This document shows, in pieces, positions 1 to 12,498 of a DNA stretch of 64,000 bases. A program made the position numbers and the translations under genes. The notes beneath the pieces were generated by a model. The model saw only the letters and a program-made list of their open reading frames with translations. It was not told the DNA's origin and did no database searches. The stretch covers positions 1,236,318 through 1,300,317 of the forward strand of contig CALYLW010000040.1 in the NCBI GenBank assembly GCA_944989445.1, read 5' to 3'. Position 1 is the first letter of the stretch, and each line of letters starts with the position of its first letter. The DNA comes from Ampullaceana balthica (lineage: Eukaryota; Mollusca; Gastropoda; Lymnaeidae).

Positions 1-266
1 TAAGTCCTAAGACAAGTATGTGTATAAGTCCTAAGACAAGTATGTGTATAAGTCCTAAGACAAGTATGTGTATAAGTCCTAAGACAAGTATGTGTATAAG
101 TCCTAAGACAAGTATGTGTATAAGTCCTAAGACAAGTATGTGTATAAGTCCTAAGACAAGTGTGTGTATAAGTCATAAGACAAGTATGTGTATAAGTCCT
201 AAGACAAGTATGTGTATAAGTCCTAAGACAAGTATGTGTATAAGTCCTAAGACAAGTGTGTGTTGT
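1..266. repeat. 24 bp minisatellite, about 11 copies
   Basis: Near-perfect tandem copies of a 24 bp unit with core CCTAAGACAAGTATGTG, cut by the left window edge. The open frame across it only reflects a unit length divisible by three. The unit matches the subterminal sequence of the adjoining hAT end; a single unamplified version occurs near 36284-36300. Confidence 0.95.
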
Positions 267-382
267 GTGTTGTTTTGCTAATTTAAAGCCAAACCCCCAT
301 ATCCGGGTTTCATTGGAGTTATAAATAAGTGGATTTTTGTTTAATTTTGGCCACGCGGCCCCAAAAAGGTTCACCATCACTG
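267..382 (-). mobile_element. hAT-type element end (terminal fragment)
   Basis: Read on the minus strand, the sequence starts at 382 with CAGTGATGGTGAACC, a hAT-style terminus, followed by a segment (CTTTTTGGGGCCGCG) that recurs at 36276-36415. The distal part of the element is replaced by the 24 bp array. The other terminus is outside the window, so the target duplication cannot be checked. The superfamily call rests on terminus style and on the related copy. Confidence 0.6.
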
Positions 383-516
383 GGTTGGGGGGGGGAAGGT
401 TAAATGCATTACGATCAACCCTGGGTGGCACTTTCCACTGTACATAAAGGGATATGAACTTTTAGCCAATACTAAGTTTTTCATGGAAAAGATTAGATTA
501 CTAAGCTAATAAACAT

Positions 517-984
517 TTTATAATGTATTTACCCTCAATTATGTATGACTGACTCACTTTGGCCTAACGCTAAAGGACATCACTCTGCTTTTTTAAAAAT
601 TGAAAATATAGACTTAAAAATCATAAACATTTTGGTTTTCAGATGAACATTAAACATACTCCACACTATTATTAATTGAACAATTTCATGCGGACGTTCG
701 AAAAGGGTTATTTTTGGTGCAGTAATTTAGTGCGCTGCTTTCTAAAATTTCTCGCCGTAAAAAGATATTATATGGCGTCATTTTTTTAGCTCATATTTTA
801 ATTTTGGAAAAGGTAACGAGGTAAAAAGGGGATTTGGGGATTGTTAATAATAAAATACTATGTGTACATTTCAGGAAGTTTAATATTACGTATTTTTTTC
901 ATAAAAGGACAAGTTAGTTGGGCTTTTGAAAAAGGTGGGCGCCGTAGACGCCGTCAAAAAAGAGGGCGCTGCAGCACAACCTGG
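517..984 (+). mobile_element. Non-autonomous Helitron, same family as 34044-35113
   Basis: Similar along its length to the reverse complement of the Helitron dimer at 34044-35113: shared blocks include CATCACTCTGC, TTTCATGCGGACGTT, TTTTTGGTGCAGTAATTT and GGACAAGTTAGTTGGG. It ends in a GGCGCC-rich segment and CTGG followed by T, fitting the CTRR-T Helitron terminus. The 5' end is eroded and placed by alignment only. It carries an extra internal block (near 770-850) that recurs at 23225-23300. It has no coding capacity. Confidence 0.65.
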
Positions 985-1112
985 TATGTTAAAGAAAAAA
1001 TATAATTTGTGACGTCTTAAGTTGCCGACGATTGCTCCCTGATGGCAAACTCTGATATGAAACTAAAACAAAAACTTGTTTGTTCTGATGCGTCCACAAG
1101 AAATTAAGATCC

Positions 1113-1220
1113 TGTACCGGCCTGTAGCAGACAAACCAATGTACCGGCCTGTAGCAGACAAACCAATGTATCGGCCTGTAGCAGACAAACCAATGTACTG
1201 GCCTGTAGCAGACAAACCAA
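1113..1220. repeat. 27 bp minisatellite, 4 copies
   Basis: Four copies with core GGCCTGTAGCAGACAAACC. The frames open on both strands across it are artefacts of a unit divisible by three. Confidence 0.9.
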
Positions 1221-1249
1221 AGATAGGGAATGTCATAACATCCAAATAC

Positions 1250-1820
1250 ATTACTCACTCTGTATTACAACAGCCAACCACTCACTCTGTAATACAACAG
1301 CCAACCACTCACTCTGTAATACAACAGCCAACCACTCACTCTGTATTACAACAGCCAACCACTCACTCGGTATTACAACTGCCAACCACTCACTCTGTAT
1401 TATAACAGCCAACCACTCACTCTGTACTACAACAGCCAACCACTCACTCTGTATTACAACTGCCAACCACTCACTCTGTATTTCAACAGCCAACCACTCA
1501 CTCTGTATTACAACAGCCAACCACTCACTCTGTATTACAACAGCCAACCACTCACTCTGTATTACAACAGCCAACCACTCACTCTGTATTACAACAGCCA
1601 ACCACTCACTCTGTATTACAACAGCCAACCACTCACTCTGTATTACAACAGCCAACCACTCACTCTGTATTACAACAGCCAACCACTCACTCTGTATTAC
1701 AACTGCCAAACACTCACTCTGTATTACAACAGCCAACCACTCACTCTGTAATACAACAGCCAACCACATACTCTGCATTACAACAGCCAACCACTCACTG
1801 TGTATTACAACTGCCACCCA
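1250..1820. repeat. 27 bp minisatellite, about 21 copies
   Basis: Tandem unit with core CCAACCACTCACTCTG. It differs from the 27 bp array just upstream, so two unrelated units of the same length sit within 30 bp of each other. Copies differ by point changes only. Confidence 0.95.
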
Positions 1821-1829
1821 CTAACCACT

Positions 1830-2260
1830 GGAGTACAATTACTAACTGCAGATGCTACCTGTTCCAAAAAGACTTGAACGCTATCAACGTACGAGCTAAG
1901 GCCCATGAAACACATACAGCGCCCTATGAAACATGCCTAACAAACCTCGAAATGATAAAATACTTCTTTCCAGAAATGTGTACATAATTATTGCCGACAT
2001 CCTATTTCATCAGAGACCTTATCATACAGAAAATGGTGATGACGTCAACTTTAATCGCAGTAATCATGACGTGTATGAGGAGGTCAGAAGCACGTCCCCA
2101 CCCTCTGCCGCCGTTGGCGTCACTGTCCTATAATCTGATGATGGATTATAGATTCTTTTGTTAATGTAGAGGTCTCGCTGCGAATATCCAGCTTTTCATC
2201 AGCGTAATGCCACCGCATCCTCTAATCCTGTAGTGCTTATTTCAAATTCCCACATTTAAA
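1830..2260. other. Unassigned spacer
   Basis: No array, element terminus or convincing coding region was recognised. The 66-codon frame at 1933-2133 has no recognisable domain. Confidence 0.5.
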
Positions 2261-2261
2261 C

Positions 2262-3016
2262 ACTACAGACTTATTGATCCACTACAGACTTATTAGTCCA
2301 TTACAGACTTCATTGGTCCATTACATACTTCAGTGGTCAATTACAGACGTGTTGGTCCATTACAGACTTATTGGTCCATTACAGACTTATTGGTCCCTTA
2401 CAGACTTATTGGTTCATTACAGACTTCATTGATCCCTTACAGACTTATTGGTTCATTACAGACTTGTTGGTCCATTACAGACTTATTGGTCCCTTACAGA
2501 CTTATTGGTTCATTACAGACTTCATTGATCCCTTACAGACTTATTAGTTCATTACATACTTCATTGGTCCATTACAGACTTGTTGGTCCATTACAGACTT
2601 ATTGGTTCATTACAGACTTATTGGTTCATTACAGACTTGTTGGTCCATTACAGACTTATTGGTTCATTACAGACTTATTGGTCCATTACAGACTTGTTGG
2701 TCCATTACAGACTTATTGGTTCATTACAGACTTATTGGTTCATTACAGACTTGTTGGTCCATTACAGACTTATTGGTTCATTACAGACTTATTGGTTCAT
2801 TCCAGACTTATTGGTTCATTACAGACTTCATTGATCCCTTACATACTTATTGGTTCATTACAGACTTATTGGTTCATTACAGACTTATTGGTTCATTACA
2901 GACTTCATTGATCCCTTACAGACTTATTGGTTCATTACAGACTTATTGGTCCATTACAGACTTATTGGTTCATTACAGACTTATTGGTTCATTACAGACT
3001 TATTGGTCCATTACAA
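2262..3016. repeat. 19 bp minisatellite, about 39 copies
   Basis: Unit CATTACAGACTTATTGGTC with variants at the variable end (TTGGTC, TTGGTT, TTGATC). Because 19 is not divisible by three, every forward frame cycles through the unit, giving several overlapping spurious ORFs. Confidence 0.95.
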
Positions 3017-3685
3017 TAGAATTTGTAAGACTATTTTATACTTATTTAGTAAAAACTATTACAGTTACAGACTTATTGTTTGAGGTTAGTACCTACTTAC
3101 TTTTAGACTCATCAATAATAACACTAAAAAGGGGAGATCAGTAGGATTGATAATATCAGACAACGACCAAATGATACACAGTTGTTGGCCCTGGACGGTC
3201 ACTGGGGTCGTCAGGGAAATCAGACTTTTAGAAAGGACACGACAGAGAAAGTTGGTGTGGTAGAATTGATCTCATGTGTCCTTTGTCCTGTGTCCTTGAC
3301 CTGTCAGATGTACCTTAAGATAGGTCGACACATAGCCATGCGATGTCGGTCAGCAGGAAACTATGTAAGTAAAAGTACCCATGCTTTGCCAGCAGTTATT
3401 TAGTAGAAAGTACCTAGGTTGTGCCAGCAGAGAACTGTAGATAGATTAAAGTACCTAAGAAATGCCAGCAATGAACAGTGGGTAAATGAAAGTGCTATTG
3501 TAATGACAGCGGTAAAATGTTGGCAAAATTCAAGTACCCATGCAACGACTGCCCAAAACTTGATGCTACACGAGGATATAGCAGAAATCGCTCCTAAATA
3601 TGAGCTTCGTGACCAAAACTAATCTTTAGTGGATTCAAGGGTTTACACGTTTTATAGTTTCATTGATCTCGTAGTGAAATAAAAG
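3017..3685. other. Spacer with a degenerate tandem stretch
   Basis: Between 3365 and 3560 a roughly 46 bp unit with AAGTACC and TGCCAGCA blocks recurs three or four times in decayed form. The rest is unassigned. Confidence 0.45.
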
Positions 3686-3893
3686 ATAACATTTAAAACA
3701 TAGCATGTAACCAAACATATGATACCATTTAAAACATAGCATGTAACCAAACATATGTTACCATTTAAAACATAGCATGTAACCAAACATATGTTACCAT
3801 TTAAAACATAGCATGTAACCAAACATATGTTACCATTTAAAACATAGCATGTAACCAAACATATGATACCATTTAAAACAAAGCATGTAACCA
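3686..3893. repeat. 36 bp minisatellite, about 6 copies
   Basis: Tandem unit with core AAAACATAGCATGTAACC. The first and last copies are slightly diverged, the usual edge decay. Confidence 0.92.
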
Positions 3894-4137
3894 AAACAAT
3901 GATTTTGTAGAAGGGCCGTATTTTAATGAAATCATATTTGTTTGTCAATATGGCTAACAACCAATCACGTATGTATTGATGTAGGTTGTCAGGGGGTGGT
4001 CCTACCCGGGGGGTGGGGGTGGAGGGTGGACCGGTGGACCAACAACGTATTGCCTGCCGAGGACAGGGTGTCACATAACTCACTCACCTTATGGACGCCA
4101 CTAGTGGTATCTTTTTGTAGTTGACGAGTTAGAGTGA

Positions 4138-4675
4138 GGGGTTTACAGAATAGGTTTACAGAATAGGTTTACAGAAGAGGTTTACAGAAGAGGTTTACAG
4201 AATAGGTTTACAGAATAGGTTTACAGAAGAGGTTTACAGAAGAGGTTTACAGAATAGGTTTACAGAATAGGTTTACAGAAGAGGTTTACAGTAGAGGTTT
4301 ACAGAATAGGTTTACAGAATATGTTTACAGAAGAGGTTTACAGAAGAGGTTTACAGAATAGGTTTACAGAATATGTTTACAGAAGAGGTTTACAGAAGAG
4401 GTTTACAGAATAGGTTTACAGAATAGGTTTACAGAAGAGGTTTACAGAAGAGGTTTACAGAATAGGTTTACAGAATAGGTTTACAGAATAGGTTTACAGA
4501 ATAGGTTTACAGAATAGGTTTACGGAAGAGGTTTACAGAAGAGGGTTACAGAATAGGTTTACAGAAGAGGTTTACAGAATAGGTTTACAGAAGAGGTTTA
4601 CAGAATAGGTTTACAGAATAGGTTTACAGAATAGGTTTACAGAAGGGGTTTACAGAATAGGTTTACAGAAGTGGT
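4138..4675. repeat. 13 bp minisatellite with higher-order A-A-B-B pattern
   Basis: About 41 copies of AGGTTTACAGAAT. Variants ending AAT and AAG alternate in pairs over much of the array, giving a 52 bp higher-order period that breaks down toward the right end. It is followed by a run of G near 4695. Confidence 0.93.
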
Positions 4676-4828
4676 TTGGGAAACGAAAGTGGGCTTGGGG
4701 GGGGGGTAAAGGATGTTCCACTTATTCTTTAAAGACTGAAATGAAATGATAAAATTCTCTGGCTCGTTAACATACAAATCTATTGCATGATCTTTATTAG
4801 TTTCTATGTGCTGTGTAACATCTTCTAG

Positions 4829-5323
4829 TTCCTCAAGACGATGTCGATATCAGCTCTAGTTACCAGAACATTGTCTCTATCAGCTCTAGTTACCAGAACA
4901 TTGTCTATATCAGCTCTAGTTACCAAGACAATTTCTATATCAGTTCTAGTTAACAGGACATTGTCTATATCAGTTCTAGTTCCTCAAGACGCTGTCTACA
5001 TCAGCTCTAGTTACCAAGACAATTTCTATATCAGTTCTAGTTACCAGTACATTGTCTATATCAGCTCTAGTTACCAGTACATTGTCTATATCAGTTCTAG
5101 TTACCAGGACATTGTCTATATCAGTTCTAGTTCCTCAAGACGCTGTCTACATCAGCTCTAGTTACCAAGACACTGTCTAAATCAGTTCTAGTTCCTCAAG
5201 ACGCTGTCTACATCAGCTCTAGTTACCAAGACACTGTCTATATCAGTTCTAGTTACCAGGACATTGTCTATATAAGTTCTAGTTACCAGGACATTGTCTA
5301 TATCAGTTCTAGCTATCAGGACA
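4829..5323. repeat. 30 bp minisatellite, about 16 copies
   Basis: Unit with TATCAGTTCTAGTTACC. Interspersed variants contain TTCCTCAAGACGCTGTC. It passes directly into AT-rich sequence (5325-5371) next to a Helitron 3' end. Confidence 0.9.
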
Positions 5324-5371
5324 TATAATATTATATTATATTATAACATATCATATTATATTATATATATA

Positions 5372-5707
5372 CTAGCAACAAAGCCCGTCCAAGGACGTTC
5401 CGCCACCGTTCGGTGGCATGTTGTAACTCCCCTCCAACAGCCGTCTCGACCGGCATACATGTGCATCACGTCAAAAATACTATTTATTATAGTTAAAATA
5501 AACAACTCGTAAAAACAGAGCTTTTGACTAAAAATCCCACTGCGCATAGCTCAAAATAAAGTCTTGGAAGAAATACTGCACCAAAAATAACTCGTTTTGA
5601 ACGTCCGCGTAAACGTGTTCAATATGATTGGCTTTAGGAGTCATATGTGTTTGAGGGGCCAATCGCTATCGATGACCGGACAGAACTTAGCCTTTTATTA
5701 TATATGA
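5372..5707 (-). mobile_element. Small non-autonomous Helitron, 336 bp
   Basis: On the minus strand it begins TCATATATAATAAAAGG at 5707 and ends TTGTTGCTAG at 5372. It is flanked by A on the 5' side and T on the 3' side, exactly the A/T insertion site of Helitrons. A hairpin-forming CCACCGAACGGTGG lies just before the 3' end. Internally it shares the GGTGCAGTATTT-like and GCGGACGTT blocks with the Helitrons at 517-984 and 34044-35113. No coding capacity, so it depends on an element elsewhere. Confidence 0.75.
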
Positions 5708-7315
5708 TATACACATATATATTGGGATGGTGCGTCTGACAGACTAAGCAATGTTTCGATATCAATCATGCAACATATCAAAAAATGTAACAAATGTAGT
5801 CTGATACAATTCATTAAGTCTTCAAAAACCCACGTTCATGAAGATATCTTGCGTAAAGTGGATGTTTTTTATGTAGTTCTAAAAAATGTTACAGTCTAAC
5901 GTCAATTACTGATATTGGTGCTAAACTGTTTATGTATGCCCGCATGGCAACGCCAGCTCTTGGTATGAATTGCGTACGCGACCGTTTTTTAAAATATTGG
6001 TCTAATAAAACATTTTTAAAACGCATTCAGTCTCCCAGCCATTGGCGGTCACGTGAGTGGCGATCCATTTGCCTACAAGAATTATGCTTACAAGAGACGG
6101 TACGTGGCTCTAATTGAGTTGGTCACTCTCTCCGCCAGACGGCCACTCCTCTTCTCCTCTTAATTACAGTAGACCGCCCTCAGTCCGCTCTCACAACTCA
6201 ATGACTGTAAGCCATCGATTAGCGTGGACCGTCTCTTGACCACATTAGCATAGCCTGCCTGGGGGGAGATCGCATTTCCTGAACTTATTGACTTAACACT
6301 GGCCATTATCACGCGCTACTTCCTGACTAAACTACCGTAAACCACCGTAAACCATCGTAAACCATCGTACACTTCCGAATTGCTTGACGAATTTTAGGAT
6401 AAAAGTATCTTATGCGAAATTTCCAAATCTTTATAAAAAAAATCTGATATAAAAATAATAAATCAACGTTATTAAATATGTTTGCTGACTATTTATTCCA
6501 AACCCCAATAAATAATAATATTATGATTCTGAATAAATTTTAATAAAGATAAATAACAAACTATTTTCTATATCTAAGATAATTATAATTCTAAATTAAA
6601 TTTAATTCTAAAAGCAGTGGTTTTATTCTAGAAGTGAGCTAAAAAGTTTTTAAATATAATTTTCTTACAAATCTTTGACATTTTCTAATTCGGAGGGAAA
6701 AACTGGGCGCAAAGTAAATATGTTTTAAATATTGTCACTTCAATTGAGGAAAATTGAAATTAATAAGTTGTTTTTGAAACTTAAAATGATCTCTTCGCTC
6801 GTGCTTGAATCATCTGTTTCTTAGACAAACATGTGTCCCATCATAGCTCACAAGTACTCAAAAGACACGCGCTACCACTAGACCATCGCGGCCCTAATAC
6901 ATAGACAGGAAGGGGAGTTGACACTTACTGGACTACACGTCATGAGAGAACTGTGTTCAGACAAATGACATTTTTCTTCCCTTTACAAAAATAATCGTGT
7001 TCCCAGGTAGAATGAGGCAAGTGGTTCAAATCTCATTAAAGTCAACTTACAAAATACATTAATTTTTTTAACATTAATTTTTTAAACATTAATTTTGCCC
7101 AAAGATTTCTGTGTTTGAGAAATAGCAAGTCCATTGATCATCAAGAAATGAGCGCGCTAATTGAATGAGAAGATACCACGCGTAGTAACGGACCAACAGG
7201 GGAGATAACATGAAATAACAATAATAACTCAAACAACAGACGCGTTTCTAGTATATTATTTTCTTCGTTAAATGAAGAGAGCTTACATTTTGATAGACCT
7301 CCTTATTGGACGGTG
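5708..7315. other. AT-rich unassigned region
   Basis: No domain-bearing frame was found. It holds a short 10 bp repeat (CCATCGTAAA type, about four copies near 6330-6372) and the tRNA-like segment listed separately. Confidence 0.5.
6826..6894 (-). repeat. tRNA-related SINE head fragment
   Basis: On the minus strand it starts GGGCCGCGATGGTCTAGTGG with TAGCGCG after it. This matches an A-box-like promoter and closely resembles the 5' head of the SINE at 21396-21673 (GGGGACGCGGTGGTCGAGTG). No good B box is seen, so it is a decayed or partial copy rather than a tRNA gene. Confidence 0.4.
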
Positions 7316-7617
7316 AAAGAGGAATGTTACAATGTTGAAATAATTCAGGTACATAAAGAAAGAGGAATGTTACAATGTTGAAATAATTCAGGTACATAAA
7401 GAAAGAGGAATGTTACAATGTTGAAATAATTCAGGTACATAAAGAAAGAGGAATGTTACAATGTTGAAATAATTCAGGTACATAAAGAAAGAGGAATGTT
7501 ACAATGTTGAAATAATTTAGGTACATAAAGAAAGAGGAATGTTACAATGTTGAAATAATTCAGGTACATAAAGAAAGAGGAATGTTACAATGTTGAAATA
7601 ATTTAGGTACATAAAGA
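7316..7617. repeat. 43 bp minisatellite, 7 copies
   Basis: Almost identical copies with core GAGGAATGTTACAATGTTG and a C/T variant in AATTYAGG. Confidence 0.95.
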
Positions 7618-8082
7618 ATGTGTGTGGTGGCAACGAAACAAAAGTTGCACAAGTACATGTTTTGACAAGCAATTTTTATAAATAAATTACAAATTTTGGG
7701 GCAAATTTTATCAATTATATTTGGCGGATTGACTCTAGGCTATATAAGTTATAAGATAATTAGGACATGTAATCATGGAAGAGATCACGTGACATAATGA
7801 GAAGGCAGTCGGTTGGCAGGAAGACAGTCTATTGGTAGGAAGACAGTCTATTGGTAGGAAGATATTCTATTGCTAACTATCATTCAATATTTCCGTTAGT
7901 GACGTTTTTGTAAAAGGGGGAGGGGGGTAAGGTCGCCCTCCAATATCTGAATGGAAAGACGTTCATAGGATTCTCCCTAAAACAGGACAACTAATGGATG
8001 TCCAATGTGCGCAAAGTTTTTTCTTTTTTTTTGCAGCGGTTCCCGAAGCCTCAAAACTTTTCTGTTATCCCTGTAGCCCCCT
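7618..8082. other. Unassigned spacer
   Basis: Contains three copies of a roughly 22 bp unit (GAAGACAGTCTATTGGTAG) at about 7800-7865. Nothing else recognised. Confidence 0.5.
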
Positions 8083-8182
8083 TTCCCACACCACACACCC
8101 CAAATCACACAGTCCACACCACACACCCCAAATCACACAGTCCACACCACACACCCCAAATCACACAGTCCACACCAAACAC
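8083..8182. repeat. 28 bp minisatellite, 3-4 copies
   Basis: CA-rich unit with ACACCCCAAATCACACAG. Two overlapping frames read through it and are not genes. Confidence 0.88.
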
Positions 8183-8898
8183 TCCACACTACAACCCCCT
8201 CCCCACACTCATTGTTTTTCAAGAGCCTATTTATTGTGTCACAGATTGGTTGCTGATTCTGTTTTTTTGATAATGCCACTGACATGCTAAGTAATCTCTT
8301 GTAATTGTAATATCTTGTAATTGGTTAAGTAAAAATCTATAATATCTTAAGTTCAGCCCGCTGAGGCGTTTCAAAAGTTCTTAACACATAAAAGCCACAA
8401 CAGCCTATTTTATCAGTAACAGAGGCTAGTCGCCTAGACCTTGTGTACTTTGAGAACTCCTGAATTCAAACCACTTTGAGTTGATATGTCGAGATCGGGG
8501 GGAGGGGGGGGGGTGGGTTGAGGTGCTGAGGGCTCAGGAAATAAATCAGATTTTATAGTTGCAGACGTCGGGACTATTCCCCGCTGAATTCACGAGCCAA
8601 ACCGGAAAACCCGCCCCCCGCCCCCACCTTTTCCACGACCGTTATTTCTGCTTTAAAAAAATATATTCTTTTATTTGATGCATTTCACAGCCACTGGTTG
8701 TGTAGAGACGGAGACAAGGTTACTCTCATAGGATCTCTCAATGTTTTCAGTAAATGAAAAGACTGCCTTTAAATTTACAAATCCCAGCTACGCGGTTTTT
8801 AGCTATTTATGCAGATGGTGAAAATTATCGCATTTAAAAATAGCAAACATCTCTTTATGGCTGAGCTTATTGGACCTTGTAAACTAGTAAATAGGTGC
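8183..8898. other. Unassigned spacer with G/C runs
   Basis: Includes a G-rich tract at about 8497-8515 and a C-rich stretch near 8611-8630. No coding or element signature recognised. Confidence 0.45.
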
Positions 8899-9134
8899 TC
8901 AACTACCATCATGTGCCTAACTGCCATCATGTGTCTAACTACGATTATGTGCCTAACTACCATCATGTGTCTAACTACCATCCTGTGCCTAACTACCATC
9001 ATGTGTTTAACTACCATTATGTGTCTAACTACCATCATGTGTTTAACTACCATCGTGTGTCTAACTACCATCATGTGCCTAACTACCATCATGTGTTTAA
9101 CTACCATCATGTGTTTAACTACCATCATGTGTCT
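8899..9134. repeat. 18 bp minisatellite, 13 copies
   Basis: Unit AACTACCATCATGTGTCT with scattered substitutions. Unit length divisible by three keeps frames open on both strands. Confidence 0.95.
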
Positions 9135-9377
9135 CATGTACTTTGACATATTATGTATTTTCAATTACCTTCAAAATCAATAAGTTAAGAAATTCAAAAA
9201 ATTAACCAGGATTTATTGACAATACTACTTGTTTATTTACCCAGAGCATCGCCGTGAGCAACATTAGCTTTTAACTTGCCAGGACTCAAAACTAGATTAC
9301 TAAATACACGGACCAGTAAAAAAATAAATGACTATAATAATCTGTTTCTACATACTGTTCTACAGAGCTAGCGATAA

Positions 9378-11775
9378 GGGGCCGTCCATAAATGACGTCA
9401 CGCACCCTAGGGGGGGAGGGGGGTCACACTTTTGTGACGATGCGTGACGAGGGGGAGGGAGGGGGGTTGAAGAAATGTGACGTCACATCAAAAGGGTAAC
9501 TTAAAATAAAACTTCCACTGTAAGAGTTGGTCGCTTACAATTTATTTAATGACTTTTTTTTATTTTTTAAATATTTTTTTTAAAAACCATCAGCGCTTCT
9601 CAAAGTACCGGTCCATAGGGTATCAGATGCCGGTTGGCGTAAGTTATGAAGAAATGAAAATTCAATCTAATTTTAATCCCTTAAGTTTGAGAACCCACAA
9701 GAGAACGTATAAAATTGTTACCCTCTGTCGTTTGATGACGACATCAAAGCATTTGTGATGTAACCGCAGCTCCGTTTTGAAGGCTGGAGTCGGCTAACTT
9801 TTTGCCCCTTACCCCAAAATATACAAGTTTATGTATGCGTTACACCCCCCCTCCCCCAGACTCGAGGTCCTGCCCACATGACTCGGGTGGGGATTTGGGG
9901 GAGCGTCGTTAGCGCTAAAATGCAACGGGTGAGTTTTACAAGCATGATAGGTGTCTAAAAATGATTTGAATAGGATTATGTGTAGATATTTTAAGTCAAA
10001 CGACGCGGAATATCCATTTTTTTTTAGGGGGGGGGTCTATTTATTTATTCATTATAAATGTTTTGAAGTTTGATATAATTGTTCGATTGTTTTTTGGTCT
10101 AATGCCCGTGGCCGGTTTTTGTACGGACTGTCCGGTATTATCGTTATTTTTCCAGTGGAAAAATGGAAGCAATACCGGACATTTTACATTTAAATATTGT
10201 GCCATCGACAAAATTCGACACTAGTGTCCGGTATTTTTGAGGCAGCCACCTGGCAACCCTAAGCACAAACAACTTTTCTTCTTAGCTCAGTTTTTAAGGC
10301 ATTAATTTTAAATATCACAGAAAGGATACTTGATACACTAATGTCATGTGGATTAAGATTACGGTCACTCGTGTCAATATAAATGAAAGTAGGGTGGATT
10401 TAGGTGTCTTCATATAGTACGTAGGGTAAGAAATATACAGACATAGTTGTCAAATTTTTAAAAAATGCATTTTCTGGAAGGAACCGGTTCAATAGTAGGC
10501 ATATGTTCGAAGCGTGCACGTACAAATTACGGTACACATGACGTATTTTATATGTCTATATATATTCTAATATATATATTGTAGTGGATGTTATATGTCA
10601 CAAATGAGTCTGCATTACCCCCAAGAATTCACATTGACCCCCAGATGGGGTAATTTACCCCTGTTCGCCGACCTCTTTCTTACGGGATGCCCGACAGTCA
10701 ATTGAGGTGTTTTTTTTAAATACATTTTAAAAATTCAATTTTTATATATTTTTTTTAAACAAAGAAGTTAACCGTGATAATTAAAAGTCAATGTTTAATT
10801 TGTATGCATTAAAATAGAGTATAATCTAAGGATGTTAACACAGTTAGTTTTTTGAAGGCCGGTTAAACGTTTTTAAAAAACGGACTGGTTCAATCGGATA
10901 CCTAAAAATTAAACTTATAAAAGTTTATGTTAATACTATTATTAACCCGAAAAGAGCGGGTTCTAGCGAATTTATATGCCCACAATGATTCAGCATTACC
11001 CCCAAGAGTTCCCTTTTTACACCGAATGAGATACTATACCGCTGTTCACCGACCCCTCGGTTAAACCGCCCGATAGCGGTAGCCATGTATTTTTCATTAG
11101 TTTATAAACTCCACAAGAGAATGCAACAATTTAAACACGCCTCATCCATTGGTGGCATTATATTTACAACTCTTGTGTGACGCACTTGAAATCGTAAAAA
11201 AATGGGGGAAAAACAACACAAAAACAAAACAAAAAACAAAAAAACTCGTGAGCTTCGAAGTAAAAAGTTATGATAATATTTGATATTTTATTAATGTCAT
11301 AGTATTTTTCAGTCTTCAACTTGCAGTATTACTGTATTTTGCAACGCACAAGATGACACCCTGCTTTCCTGTACAAATGTGGGGTTCGTACAGTACTCGC
11401 CATATTCCTCTTCCAGCGAATACCAAATATTTTTTAGAAAACATGAGATTTAATATCAATGTGGTAATTTTAGATCAAATGCCTTTGACGTGAATATACT
11501 TAGCGTGTGTTTCGATATTACAATGCAGACCTACACTAAATAAATACTTTAAATGACAAAAAAGTGATTTGAAACATACCTGGTACTTATTTTTAAAAAG
11601 AAATTAAGGTGGGTTTTAGTTGGTTCTTTTTGTTGTTTCTTTTTTTTGGGGGGGTCAAAGCTTTGTGACGTATTTTTGGAGGGGGGGGTCTAACTTTTTG
11701 TGACGACGCGTGACGAGGGGGAGGGAGGGGGTGAAAATCGGCCAAAATAGCGTGACGTCATTTATGGACGGCCCC
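9378..11775. mobile_element. PIF/Harbinger-like element, perfect 26 bp TIRs, TAA duplication
   Basis: The two ends are exact 26 bp inverted repeats beginning GGGGCCGTCCATAAATGACG, flanked by TAA at 9375-9377 and 11776-11778. Three-base TWA duplications are typical of PIF/Harbinger transposons; that family assignment is inferred from duplication and terminus. Inside both ends, in the same orientation, is a G-rich segment with GTGACGAGGGGGAGGGAGG. The 2.35 kb interior is AT-rich with no transposase frame, so the copy is non-autonomous. Perfect TIRs suggest recent mobility. Relatives lie at 28212-29736 and 56391-56810. Confidence 0.8.
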
Positions 11776-12498
11776 TAATACAATGTAGCTCTTCTCATGT
11801 AATAAATCCGTTAACTGTTAATCTGAACACATTCATAAACAATGAAAATGAAGCCAATATAAAATACACTTTTTAAAAGTAAATTTTTCAAACAACAATC
11901 TACTTCAAAAAAAAAGAAAAAAAAAGGAAAGAAATAGATTTGATGTTTGGATTAGGGAATTTATTTTCATGGTATAAGAATAAATCTGGTAACCAGAAAC
12001 TTTGGTTTGAGTAGACTTGTTAACCTTACCCATAGTTAGCAGATGAGAACGTCTAGAAATACTGGGTAATACACCACATCAGATCTTGTCTTGGCCGTGA
12101 CTGTGACCATTTGTTGATGACTTTAATGAGACCAAATATGGTCATGTCAGGGGCGGTGTGGTTGTGAGGGGGCGGGGCATAATTAAACTGAGATCGATGT
12201 GTGATCGATGTCATAGTTCTGATCAAGGTCCTTCAACAGACAGGTCTCCAAGAATTATGGGTTGATTTTTTTTCTGCACCCATTCTACAAATTCATTATT
12301 TAATCTTCTTGAAACTATTTTATCAGGCAACACATTTCTGGCTTTGTTTTAAACTAATGAACTCTATCAGTACTGGTAGTAATTCATAATTTTGATGATG
12401 AGGTTATAAAACCTTATTTTTACAAATTTGCTTTCAAAATGAAAGATTAGTTCGAAAATTTCCTGTTCTGAAATTTTTGCTTCAGTAGAAATATTATC
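11776..12498. other. Unassigned spacer
   Basis: AT-rich, with an A-rich tract near 11908-11935. No supported gene. Confidence 0.5.
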
